In this document: piece after piece, positions 24,355 to 34,619 of the stretch
Numbering within the stretch: position 1 is the first letter of the stretch
How the letters are laid out: each line of letters starts with the position of its first letter
Assembly (NCBI GenBank): GCA_022494885.1
Contig: JAGVSM010004207.1
Span: 1 to 64,000, forward strand
Source of the DNA: Micrasema longulum
Lineage: Eukaryota > Arthropoda > Insecta > Trichoptera > Brachycentridae
Length of the DNA: 64,000 bases
Direction of reading: 5' to 3'
Notes under the pieces: model-generated
Seen by the model: only the letters and a program-made list of their open reading frames with translations
Told to the model about the DNA's origin: nothing
Database searches by the model: none
Position numbers and translations under genes: made by a program

Positions 24355-24600
24355 AGGAAAATGTGTACAAATCGAATCGAGAGCAAGGCCGGAAGCGGAT
24401 AATTACCGCCAGAGAGCTCACCGGAAGCAGTCTCCGGTACCGGAAGTGCTCCTTTTGGGGAGGAGAAAAAGTGTGTACGCAGCCTCCTCCACACGACCGT
24501 AGATAAAGACCCTACAAAAACTTTTTTCCGTCGCGACGCCCATTTAATACGGCAAAAAGATAGGGTAGAAAAATGACTCTTGCAAAATGGCTTAACCAAT
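24355..24600. other. GC-richer island with ETS-type sites
   Basis: About 245 unique bases, much richer in G+C than the flanks. Three copies of the ETS-family core CCGGAAG occur within about 80 bases (near 24389, 24420 and 24440; the third is ACCGGAAGTG, a near-consensus site). The minus-strand frame of 93 codons has no domain signature. Candidate enhancer or promoter element; an unknown exon is the alternative. Confidence 0.4.
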
Positions 24601-24721
24601 TATTATCTTTTAGATAAAATAAATACAATACAAAATGATTTTTTATTAAATGCGAGTTTTTTTCTTATGGATTTTTGAAATTTTTTTAACAAAAACTTAT
24701 TTTAATTTAAGATAAACCTAC

Positions 24722-24795
24722 AACAACAGATATGGAGAATATTTTACAGAAGTGAGTATGGAAGTCCAGACATTCAAGAGCTTACAACTTGCAAA
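24722..24795. repeat. MITE fragment, ACAACAGAG family
   Basis: ACAACAGATATGGAGAATAT and the following bases through GAAGTCCAGACATTCA and CTTACAAC match the terminal repeat of the elements at 39.86, 46.8 and 52.09 kb. The remainder is missing. Confidence 0.55.
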
Positions 24796-24835
24796 TGAAC
24801 GTAGTTATGCGGAAATCAGTCAGTCTTTAATTTTG

Positions 24836-25255
24836 AAAAAATGAGATGTTTGAAAAAATGAGACATTGTCCATGTATACAATTTATAAGGTTTAAATATT
24901 ACAATAAAAGAATAGTTAAAAACATTTCAAAAAGGAAAAAAGCATTGACAAACATAAGGGACATCAAGACAAGATCTGGACTATTTATTTAGTGCTTGTT
25001 TAAATCGTTGTAAACTTAAACCAAAAAAGTCTAAATCTTGTCTTGAGTTAACAATACGACAAAGACGGGTCATTGGAGAATTAAGGCCATAGTTTGTTCT
25101 ATGCTGATTGATGAACAGTACTTCATTGTTTCTCAATCTACGAGTCGGAATATTGAATTTTACTTGTCCCAGTAATGATGGAACATCGATTTTACCATTT
25201 AGTACGCCGAACATATATATGGAGTCAATATTAGTTCTACGTTTTATGTTGATAT
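24836..25255 (-). pseudogene. Non-LTR retrotransposon 3' end (family of 30.2 kb)
   Basis: The minus-strand coding part (25250 down to 24981) reads to a C-terminus ending LSLQRFKQALNK and stop; it differs at only 6 of the last 77 residues from the plus-strand copy ending at 30765. The 3' untranslated part (24980-24836) also matches, including the complement of CCTTATAAATTGTATACATG. It is strongly 5'-truncated. It is one of the youngest-looking coding remnants in the window. Confidence 0.85.
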
Positions 25256-26229
25256 GCTATCAGGAAAAATAAGGACAATTATGTATGATGCTAAAAACAA
25301 CCAGGCCGCTTTTATAAAAAAAAACTGTTGAAATCACCTTCTGAAATTGGTTTCGGTCACAAAAACGGCATTTTTCAATTTGCAGAAAAAACCCACAGCA
25401 CTAGAAAAATCTTATGGTACTTTAAAACTCATTGAAACTTGTCAAATGCATAATAATACTTTTGTTAGTAATATATTTTTTAAAAACTAATGTACTCATT
25501 TTTTTTTTTTTTTATTTATTTTTTTTATATGGGAGTTGCTTTATTATTTACCTTGCTTATAATATACAAGGTTTTTATTTCAAAAAGTGGATTTTTCTGC
25601 AATCAAATATCTTAAAATTTGTATAAACTATAGGGATCAGGAGGGATATATTAATTTGGGCTAATCAGGAACTTCTCAGCATTTGCTCACGTGGAGAGGA
25701 AACCACTTAAAACTCTTCAGGAGAAGCCGGCCTGTTGGCAGTAGTCAACAGGCCTTCCGTTCCACTAGAGGAGTGTTCGGCATTTTGTTCCCTATGTACT
25801 CATTGTTTATCATTTGGTAAAGTCAAAAACTGTGAGCATTATTCACTATTTTAACAAAAGTGCTATTATTACAGTTTTGCTTTTCTATGGCTAGCTGTTT
25901 TCTGCATAACTACTTTTGAATGACTGGTTTACACACCGTGTACCTTTTCTCATGTTTTTTTTTATTTTTCAAAAAATACTATTCGAATTTTTTTCATACT
26001 AAAAAAATAGTGTGCACGTAATTATTCGCAATTAGGATAAACAATTTAATATGTGGACACATAATTTACTGTGATTTTTGACCTGAGCAAATCATCATTA
26101 TTTTCATTTGCAACAAAAGGTGCATAGGGTGCTGCATTTTTAATTTTAATTACGTTAGCGTAAAATGATCAATATCGGAATGTTTAAGCAATTTTTCTCT
26201 TCAATAGATATTGCATGTCAACCATGTCA
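25256..26229. other. AT-rich DNA without a gene
   Basis: A short GC-richer patch at 25700-25790 (CAGGAGAAGCCGGCCTGTTG) is the only compositional change. No ORF with a motif. Confidence 0.4.
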
Positions 26230-26295
26230 TGAAACGAACCCGAGACCTCTTGCAATATTGACAGACGCGCTAACTATATGACCACGAGGCAGACA
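26230..26295 (-). repeat. tRNA-like SINE head (family C type)
   Basis: The minus strand reads GTGGTCATATAGTTAGCGCG and, after the anticodon arm, AGGTCTCGGGTTCGTTTCAT: A- and B-box-like segments of a tRNA-Asp-type head. The body does not continue here. The following ORF at 26278-26574 has no motif. Confidence 0.55.
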
Positions 26296-26614
26296 AACAC
26301 AAATAATTATAAAGGCGTTGTTTACCTGGGCTATATTACCAATAAATTCAATGATGATAGTATAGAGATAAAAAAAATAACAACAATCATCAAAGCATTC
26401 TTCCTTCTATTACCAGTTTTCAAGTCTAGAAGTCTTAGTGTCTATAGAAAGACAAAAATCACATTGAACAAAACTGTCATCAAAATGGTGCTTTCGAATG
26501 GGCGTGACACTAACAAGTCTTCTGAAATGCTGGACATCATTAATAGGAGATATCTGCGTAAAACTTTGTGGTAGGGTCGACGTATAATATTAATTCATAA
26601 ATGATTCTACGCTG

Positions 26615-26760
26615 CTATTTTTGTTGATTCTGGACTGGCACCTGAAACGTTTGACTAACCACCTATCCATCCATGTAAAAAAAAAAATCAAAGTACCCTG
26701 CAAATAAGATACCAAAACAGTTCCCCAGGCACCACTACGTGCGGATATAGAAATGATGAC
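26615..26760 (+). repeat. SINE family C, body fragment
   Basis: TCTGGACTGGCACCTGAAACG and a later AAAGTACCCTGCAAA and GAAATGATGAC match the body and tail of the family C copies at 5.2 and 58.3 kb. No head is attached. Confidence 0.6.
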
Positions 26761-27049
26761 AATAATACATGGTACTTAAATTTATTTAGTTTTTAAAACC
26801 TTGCAACGAAAAATTCCATCTAGACTTAAAAAATATCACCGTCCAAAGTAGAATAGATCATCAGAGACAGCTTTTCCAATTTGCATAATAGTTGATGGAT
26901 GGTCATTTAAATGTATACAAACATTTTTTTTAAATTTATTCATACAATATTTATGAAGAAAAAAACAAATCAAAATTTAAAATAATGGTCAAGACATATG
27001 TGATAAACAATTTATAAATTAAATATATTTTCAATGTTATTATTAGAAC

Positions 27050-27115
27050 ACACATAACAATATGTATGATATGTGTGCCCTACTTTAAGATTTAAATAAA
27101 TAAAATAAATAAATA
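27050..27115 (+). repeat. Retrotransposon 3' terminus (ATGTGTGCCCTA type)
   Basis: TATGTGTGCCCTACTTTAAG then (AAATAA)-type repeats. The same terminus is seen at about 31980-32020. It looks like a truncated non-LTR 3' end without coding sequence. Confidence 0.4.
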
Positions 27116-27194
27116 CATATATTATTTTGCAAAAAAAATCATGTTTTCTTAACTCTTTGCTGCCAAAATCCATGTGTTGAGTTAGAATACAACA

Positions 27195-27830
27195 TTATGG
27201 AAAATGGAAGCATGCATGCACATTATTAAACAATGGCAAAAATGAAAACATGCAATTTTTACAAAAACAAGATAAGTATATAAATCTATGCAAATCTCGC
27301 AGCAGTCCCCTGCAATGGTGTCTTCCCTTAGATAAAACCCAAATTTGTACGCTTCTTTCAAAAATGGCTTTAGTTTTTGAGAATCTCATATGTTCATCCA
27401 AGACATTGAATACTTTTGGGGCCAAAAAAGATATTTTTCTCCTAGCAAAAGTCGAACGTGTTTTTGGTATTAAATAATTCAAATTACAGAAAAACCTCGT
27501 ACGAGCACTCTTCTGGGATCTCCTTTTGTGACCGTATGACCAAAAATGTGTCAATGACTTTTTAATTTTGTTTGTCTAATATCTAGTATCTTTATTAATT
27601 GAAATAATGTCTCAGATGGGAGAGTGAGGAGTCGTCGAAGCATCACTCTTAGTATTATTGTTTCAACATTTATCAGGGGGTTCATGATAGACGCCGTGCA
27701 ACCTCCCCATCCCACTATACCATGGGTTGTCACTGACTGGAAAAGAGCAAAATACACAGTACTGAATGTGTCAATGTCCAAGATGTTCCTAAGTTAGCAG
27801 AATACATGACAGAGCTTTATTTTACATTAA
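27195..27830 (-). pseudogene. Non-LTR retrotransposon RT C-terminal region
   Basis: Two minus-strand frames join end to end across 27551. The upstream one (27781-27554) has ALFQSVTTHGIVGWGG and ILRVMLRRLL, then ETLFQLIKILDIRQ. The downstream one (from 27554) has YLIPKTRSTFARRKISFLAP and KVFNVLDEH. These are the familiar 'YxALxxSxxxYGIxxWGG', 'ILDIRQ' and 'FAxxxxSFLAPKxFNxL' blocks that follow the catalytic domain in jockey-like elements. The frameshift between the two parts and the missing catalytic core mark it as dead. Confidence 0.8.
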
Positions 27831-28599
27831 ACATATTATTTTATTTGATTACGCTAAATTAGGAAAAATATTCTCGAAGGAATAACTCTACCAAAGCTGG
27901 TAGCGATATTTGCGCAGTGTACGGTGAAGATGCTATGAATTATTGACTATTTTGTTGTAAAATAATGTGAACAAGATTACATTATTGACTAATTTTTGAT
28001 GTTTTTTTGTGTTTTGTCTTTTTGTTCTCCTTGTTTGGAAAAAAACCGACTAAACGTATGTTAACACCTAATATTAATATAACATAATATCATCGGAACT
28101 TTACCATTTAGCTTATACATAGTTTGTACATATATTATGTCTCGTGTACTAATTTTATAAAACTGCAAGTCCTGTGTTGAGTAAGAACAATTGTAATTAA
28201 AAGTAAAAGCGGTTAAAAAAAATCAATATATTGATATGCATTTTACATATTTTTTCTAAATCGAACCTGTTAAAAATATGACAATCGTCTATGTTTATAT
28301 AAACGTAATTTTATGATGGTGCAATAAATTAAAGTTTTTCCTTACTTTTAGTGAATTTAAAAGAAACTTATTACTTCATTTTGTAATAAAATGCTTTGCG
28401 TATGGTTAAATTAAAATAAATTTATTAAGTTAGTAGTTAAGGCGGTGTTTCAGATTTTCTTAGAAATCATAACAGTGTCAGTGTATTGTAAGAATTTCCT
28501 TGCAGACGTAAATCATTTAAATTTGAGCCTTGTTAAATTATTATTTGTAAATGTAACGGCCAGAGCTCGTAATGTTTTTTTCTCCCTTTTGTTTCTGTG
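27831..28599. other. AT-rich DNA without a gene
   Basis: No feature supported. Confidence 0.5.
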
Positions 28600-28905
28600 A
28601 CGTAATTTATGGCAACAACCTTCCTTTATAAGCCTCTTGAATCACAGTGGTGTCTCGTAAAAGTTCAACTCTCCCGATGAGTAATACCGCGTACCGCGCA
28701 GTATAATCGGTCACTGTCTCGCCCTTCTTGCATGGGGGATTAAGGACTAATATTGCACTTAGGGGTGACACCTCCACCATTATGACACACCCCCGCCCCT
28801 GGATTGTTTTGAAACAAAATAAAACGCGCATTAACGAGCGGGCGGAAAAGTTAATAAGATGTCCTCCCCGGAGACGAAAATTGGGAAAAAGATATGAAAA
28901 CAACG
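28600..28905. other. GC-richer unique island
   Basis: About 300 bases with ACCGCGTACCGCGCAG, GGTGACACCTCCACC, CACACCCCCGCCCCTGG and GAGCGGGCGGAAAAG. Opposing open frames of 98-99 codons overlap it, which is expected when few stop codons occur by composition. No domain motif. Candidate cis-regulatory DNA. Confidence 0.4.
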
Positions 28906-30120
28906 GAAATTGTACATCTTGGGGGGAAATGCTAAGTTTGACTATGACTTTTTCGTTTTATTGCTCAATTTGTGCTTTGAAATACAAATACTCAGCATTT
29001 TTATTCCATGGTCATTGTAATTATTAATATATATCTTATCTGCATCTAATGGTATACAGTTAACGCACTAATACAGGCGATTCCTGTCTAAAAATACTGG
29101 AAGCGCATTTTTTTAATTTTGGTTTACTGGTGGAGGAGACTAGTATAAAAAGATCCCTATGAACGTATTTTTTTATAACAAAATCAACGATGTTTTGTAA
29201 TTTGATAAAGTATGGTGAAACTACGGTTTTTTATCGACAATCATCAAAACATTTATTTTTTTCATGCTATTGTTAATTTATTTTTTTTGCCCTAAAACAC
29301 TACAATGAAATCATTACGTTTACATACGTGGATAAAATGCAGCCTCACATATTTATATTTACAAAATTAATTCCACTGTACAAATTTACAAAGAAGAAAA
29401 CATAAATGAATTTGAGATGAATAAGTCACTCAGACACCAAAATATTATCAAAATTCCTAAATTCCACACGTCATCGTCAAAACAGTTTTATTTGTAAAGG
29501 AATAAAAATTAAAATAATCTCCCCAATTTACTAAAAACTATTTACTTCCTTATCATTATAACTAACGGCCGTAGCCAATTTGTACAAAATTAAAGTTAAA
29601 TACAAAGTTATATAAGAGAAAAAAAACACAGTTAATTGTTAAACTCAATAAAAGTAATGTTTAGTAAAAAAAATATCAGATTTAAAGTAACAGTGAAGTT
29701 TATAAAAAATAGTAAATAAGAAACGAATATAAGGTTTGTAAATTTTACAAAGGCACACATTGTTAGGCACACAAATTCAGCAAAAATAAAAATAAATAGA
29801 CCTTTATGCGAGTATATATAATGAATCTCTAGTTCAAACTAATATACCACTTAATGAATTGCTAGTGAATTAAAAAAAAAAATTAAACCCCAGCAAAAAC
29901 AGCATTCTATTTTGATTAGTATTATAAGTGAGAGTTTTGTAATTATACTACTGCTGGTACAATATTTTTCTCTTTGGTCCAATAATATCATAACAATCAA
30001 CAAATTTGCAAGTGGTATTTGTATTCACAGCGCGATTGCGAGTAAATTATTTTAGTTATCCATAAGTTATTCAATCTATCGTGTCATATTAACGCGTACA
30101 TCAATAATCAAGAAAACTAC
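28906..30120. other. AT-rich DNA without a gene
   Basis: No feature supported. Confidence 0.5.
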
Positions 30121-30910
30121 AAGTGCCTAGTTGACCACATGACATCTAAAAGAGCCTGCCGCGAGAGAAATACGATCAATTATGTTGAAAGAATCACATT
30201 ACGATACAACGAGCATATAGATAATACAGTAAATAAATCACTGAAATTACTTGGCTTCATTAACAGAATATCCTCTGATTTTACTAATGTCCGTACAATC
30301 AAAACTCTTTATTGCTCAACTGTTCGCCTTCTTCTTGAATATGCCTCAGTGGTCTGGTCTCCATTCTATATCAATCGCATAAATCACATTGAATCAGTCC
30401 AACATCGCTTGTTTCGAAAAATAGCGTGGATGCTTGGACTAGAAAGAGATAATTATTCTTATGCTGAAATAGAGTCAATGTTAAATATTTCTAGTCTACA
30501 AAAACGTAGAACTAATATTGACTCCATATATATGTTCGGCATACTAAATGGTATAATCGATGTTCCATCATTACTGGGACAAGTAAAATTCAATATTCCG
30601 ACCCGTAGATTGAGAAACAATGAAATACTGTTCATCGATCAGCATAGAACAAACTATGGCCTAAATTCTCCAAAGACCCGCCTTTGTCGTATTGTTAACT
30701 CAAGACAGGATCTGGACTTTTTTGGTTTAAGTTTACAACGATTTAAACGAGCACTAAATAAATAGTCCAGATCTTGTCTCGATGTCCCTTATGTTTGTCA
30801 ATGCTTCTTTCTTTTGTCTTTAAATGTTTGAAACTACTCTTTTATTGTAATATTTAAACCTTATAAATTGTATACATGGACTATGTCCGTTAATAAATAA
30901 ATAAATAAAT
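30121..30910 (+). pseudogene. 5'-truncated non-LTR retrotransposon (RT C-terminus plus 3' UTR)
   Basis: The longest open frame in the window (30139-30765, 208 codons). From about 30200 it reads NEHIDNTVNKSLKLLGFINR, then LYCSTVRLLLEYASVVWSPF, SVQHRLFRKIAWMLG and a C-terminus ending QRFKRALNK. These are the blocks that follow the catalytic FADD site in jockey/CR1-clade reverse transcriptases; the EN domain and catalytic core are absent. The first about 20 codons do not look family-like, so the true breakpoint is probably near 30190 and the ATG at 30139 is incidental. The 3' UTR (30766-30890) ends in an (AATA)n microsatellite near 30892-30910. The near-intact frame suggests a relatively recent insertion. 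Confidence 0.88.
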
Positions 30911-30929
30911 TACAAGGTAGGTAATTGCT

Positions 30930-31150
30930 TTAATTTGCATTGGAGTTGAGTCGCAAAGTATATAAAGATAACGCAATTGTAACTACTAATCCGCGAACCA
31001 GAGAAATTCGAAAATTGTTGCGCCTAACTGCTATCGGGCGAGCGGCGCGATCAACATGTTTAAAGAGAGCTGACAAGGAAATTATGTTTATTGCCTTCTT
31101 CCTCTGACGCATAATTTATCGCTATAAAGCATAGTCTATCTCGCTCAACC
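30930..31150. other. GC-richer unique island
   Basis: Non-repetitive sequence with ATCGGGCGAGCGGCGCGATC and TGAGTCGCAAAG. No ORF with a motif (a 60-codon minus-strand frame is incidental). Candidate conserved non-coding DNA. Confidence 0.3.
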
Positions 31151-31354
31151 TACGGTTTCAATTCGTTTTGGTATTACACATTTAGAGTTAAGGCTCATGC
31201 AAAACAAAATTTGCACTATTAGGATCAACACTTGCGCGTAAGCTAACAAAAAAAACAGTCGCTCTCTAGAAACAATTTCGCTGGATCTTTTTTTTCCTGT
31301 TTTCAAATTTCTAGTTTTAAATATCCGTGATTCATTTATATTTTAACTCGATTT

Positions 31355-31460
31355 ATTTATAGCTGGACTGGTACCTAAAGCGTAAGATTGATCATTTTAC
31401 CTTTGTTTGTCAAAAATAATCAAGATACAATGCGATTGCTATTTCAGAAAGCAAATCATG
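31355..31460 (+). repeat. SINE family C, body fragment
   Basis: CTGGACTGGTACCTAAAGCG, then GATTGATCATTTTACCTT and AATAATCAAGATACAATGCG, match the family C body at 5.4 and 58.45 kb. Confidence 0.65.
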
Positions 31461-33140
31461 CTAAACGTTAACTACCTTACCAAAAATTGTATTAATACGT
31501 AATTTTTATTTTCAATAACAAAAACTTTTAATACTTATTTATTGTGAACTTTATTTTAACTATTAATCGGGTTTTTTTCTGCCATTGTGGATAATTTGGG
31601 TTTTTTAACTGTTTATGTTTGTATTATAAAAAAAATATGTTTTTTATAAATTTAAAATAAATCAACCGTAACATATATTTTATCAAGTGAAATCGTTAAT
31701 ATATTTAAAATTATAGTATTATAATTTTAAATCCACTCATGTCAATATAAATTTTATAACTCTGTTATTTCCCAAAAAATTAACAAATCTGCGAATTGAA
31801 GAAAATAAATAGATGATTAAAAATATGGCAGAATGGTATATAAATCAGCTAACAACATAACAATCAGCTTACTATAATAATTAACTTTATAGTGAGTAAT
31901 CATTTTTTTTTAATATGTTCAATAACTTTTTAATGAAATACATCTACATTGTTAAAGTAAGAGCACACATTTGGATATATTTATGTGTGCCCTATTTCAA
32001 TTTTCAAAATAAAAAGAAAAATTTAATTTGTTTGGCTGTATTTTCTTATGTTATAAAATACATGTCGAATTCCTTTAATTAATTTTTATATCATAAGTAA
32101 ATTTAATAATCGATTGTTACAATAAGATTAAATTGTCATAAAAAATTCTTAAATATTGAGTTTTAAAATTTTAACTACATGCAAAAAGTGTGTTAATAAT
32201 TAAATATAACGTATTAAAATCTTTCGTCTATAAAAATAAGATTAGCATAAAATTAAATAATATAACTACCTATTTGTTTGTGTAAAATAACTCATCAAAT
32301 ATTTAACATGTAATTATAGACAAACCAATTATGCAGTTATATTGTTTACCATGAAAAAATCAAAAATATATTTTTTCCAATGTTAATTTCACTAAATTAA
32401 AGTATTTAAAATATTTACGTAATTCCTATCTTTTTTAAAGCATTCCTTTATTGTTCGAGATTAAATTTTGGTCCCATTTGACCGAATGTTTGAAAAACAT
32501 TTGCTTTTAACTTGGTGCGAACAGATCCAAGTCAACACTGACATAGGATTTATAAAAAATTAATGTTTTAACCCGTGTAATCCAAAAACATAAACTGCGG
32601 TTTACATACAGCATGGCCTGAGGCTATTTAGATTGAAGTTAACGTATTTGGTGTTCGCGTGCGTTTCTGAAAAGCTTATTTTAAACGCTTAAGGGTTGGA
32701 AAAATGTTTATTTAATTTTCGTATTAAATTCCAGTCATATTTATTGGTAATATTTTTTTTAACGGAAGTGAGAAGAAGCTCCAATGAATTGGTAGAATCA
32801 AATATTTAAAGCAAATATTGGATACCAAATGAAAATGTTTACAGTACTTTTTACGCAAACATTCGTTTTTTCGGCACTGCAAAATAATAACGAAGTTAAA
32901 CAAAACAATCTACTTATGATAAATCGACAGTTTTTCAATTTGGGTAAATATGTATTTGCATCCAACTTCAAGTCTGTTAAATTTACATAAATCCTATGTT
33001 TAAATACCAACATTAGTAGGAATAACAATAAACATTCTTCAATACTTGTTTTATTGTCTTTACTTTAAATATTATACAATACACATTTCATGTAAAATGG
33101 TTTCATTTATTTGAGAATCCACTTTTTTGGTAGTAAACAC
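31461..33140. other. AT-rich DNA without a gene
   Basis: A retrotransposon-like 3' terminus (TATGTGTGCCCTATTTCAAT, about 31983-32002) resembles that at 27.09 kb. Otherwise nothing is supported. Confidence 0.4.
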
Positions 33141-33357
33141 ACTAATGACCTCAGAGTAATAATGCGAAACCTAGAGAGAAGCCCTATCACTATGTTTCAT
33201 AGAACGCAAGCGATATTGGTTTGTTGGTTAGCAACCGATTAGTGGCCACTTCGTTTTATTTGACAACATAAACATAACGGTTCGATTGAATGCTTTTGTA
33301 GCTGTGCTTGGCTTTGTTTGTAAATAACTTGGATATTTATGTTATAATAAATAAAAA

Positions 33358-33428
33358 ATGGTGAATTGCAGTATGTTTGGTTGCAGCAGTAGGAGCGTAA
33401 AAATTGTTAAAGAAATCAGTTTTCACAG
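33358..33428 (+). pseudogene. THAP domain N-terminus, first exon
   Basis: The ATG at 33358 opens MVNCSMFGCSSRS followed by VKEISFH. THAP domains begin with M-x(2-4)-C-x(2-4)-C and carry 'FHxFP' about 20 residues later. Here the two cysteines and the ISFH are in place. A splice donor (CAG|GTAATT) falls directly after FH, the usual exon boundary in many THAP genes. The rest of the zinc-binding C2CH motif would be in a second exon, which I cannot find before the element's right end. It is either a decayed transposase start or, less likely, exon 1 of a host gene. Confidence 0.65.
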
Positions 33429-33777
33429 GTAATTGATTTCGAATATTTTTCCATGATTTTCATTGTCTTTTGGCATTCATTGTCCCGACAAGTGAATTAA
33501 GTTGCTTAAAAATTTTCGTTTTATCAACATATTTACTTCAGATACTATTTTTTCTCAATTTGGGAGATAAATTTGTGAATTAAAGTATGTTAACTGTTGA
33601 TAATGACAGTTGATTACGGGCAATATGTCAAGGCCGCACTAGGCATCCATATAAAGTTTGAGTTTTTATTGAGAAGAGGTCGATTCAAATTTTACTCGAA
33701 AATAGCAATGTTAACCTTGAAATCGCATCTAAAATGACGTGTCCAAATTTCAGGCCGCTACGACTCACCATTTCGGA

Positions 33778-33910
33778 GATGTGACGGACAAACAAACTCA
33801 ACACAGGACTTTGGTCCCATGGAGTTGGGATTTATGTCTCAATAAATGTAACATAAGTGTATTGTGAATAAAGTTATTAAATAAATAAAAAAAATAAACA
33901 CACGCACGTA
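33778..33910 (+). repeat. Nested retrotransposon 3' end
   Basis: CTCAACACAGGACTTTGGTCC and CATGGAGTTGGGATTTATGT match the 132-bp insertion at 37.1-37.2 kb, and the segment ends in (AAATAA) repeats. It lies inside the THAP-type element. An upstream stretch (33725-33780, CGACTCACCATTTCGGAGAT) may belong to the same insertion. Confidence 0.65.
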
Positions 33911-34166
33911 TTTTCAGTTTTATAAAATAAATATAGGCGAATTATTTAAAAATAAATTGGAATAACCCTGCAATAATAAATACACAGTTACGTTTCTAAA
34001 AATATTTACAATGTAAATTAATATCCATTTGAAAACTCTTGACCTAAGTGGGGCCTATTGTTTTGCTGCGAACTGTGGCTAACTTAATACCCAACAGTCA
34101 TAGAATGGTTTTCCTACGTTTGGGCTCCTCTGTAGCTTAGCACATTATTACTCTGAACTTATGACC

Positions 34167-34619
34167 AATAATTATAGTTGTATTTTCTACAACTTTAAAC
34201 TTCAAGAATCAATTATTCAAAGAAAAATTGAATAATAATTCAATTTCCAGTATTTTAATTTTTTTAAATATATGTTTTTTTACATTTGAAATTATATTTT
34301 CACATTTGTATATTGTTTATAACCTCTATATATTATTTAATAACCCTTTGGACGTTACTAAATAAATAAAAAAGTGCGATTTTTTGGAAAGCAAAATAAA
34401 TTATTTGCAAAATTTATGAAATGGTCAAAGTTACGTTTATCGTTTTATTTTGAAAATAATTTATATGGGTATGTAAAGCCTTGTATTTATTTACTTTGGT
34501 GTTTTTTTTACCATCGAAATTATGTTACAGTTGTGAGAAGAGAGCGGTATGGCCACAGGCATGGGGGGGGGGTGTTTATTGTCGGTGAGAAATAGAGGAA
34601 ACTTACTTGAGTTGAGCGT
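34167..34619. other. AT-rich DNA without a gene
   Basis: The 73-codon frame at 34374-34595 is low complexity apart from a G-run at 34564-34572. Not a gene. Confidence 0.45.

Larger units (their letters stand above)
33151..34156 (+). mobile_element. THAP-type DNA transposon remnant
   Basis: The ends are inverted: TCAGAGTAATAATG at 33151 and its complement ending at 34156. The flanks ACTAATGACC (33141-33150) and ACTTATGACC (34157-34166) match at 9 of 10 positions, directly abutting the ends, as expected for a target duplication. Inside are the first exon of a THAP-domain protein (33358-33428) and a nested retrotransposon 3' end (about 33778-33905). A 250-bp element with the same ends and first internal bases lies at 57490-57739. 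THAP domains are DNA-binding modules of P-element-type and other cut-and-paste transposases. The catalytic region is gone. Confidence 0.7.

Noticed and set aside
27250..27477. 75-codon plus-strand frame
   Set aside because: Antisense shadow of the RT C-terminal region read on the minus strand.
30139..30200. True start of a host gene at the ATG of the 208-codon frame
   Set aside because: The first residues do not match the family, and the rest is the post-catalytic part of a retrotransposon RT; the ATG is incidental.
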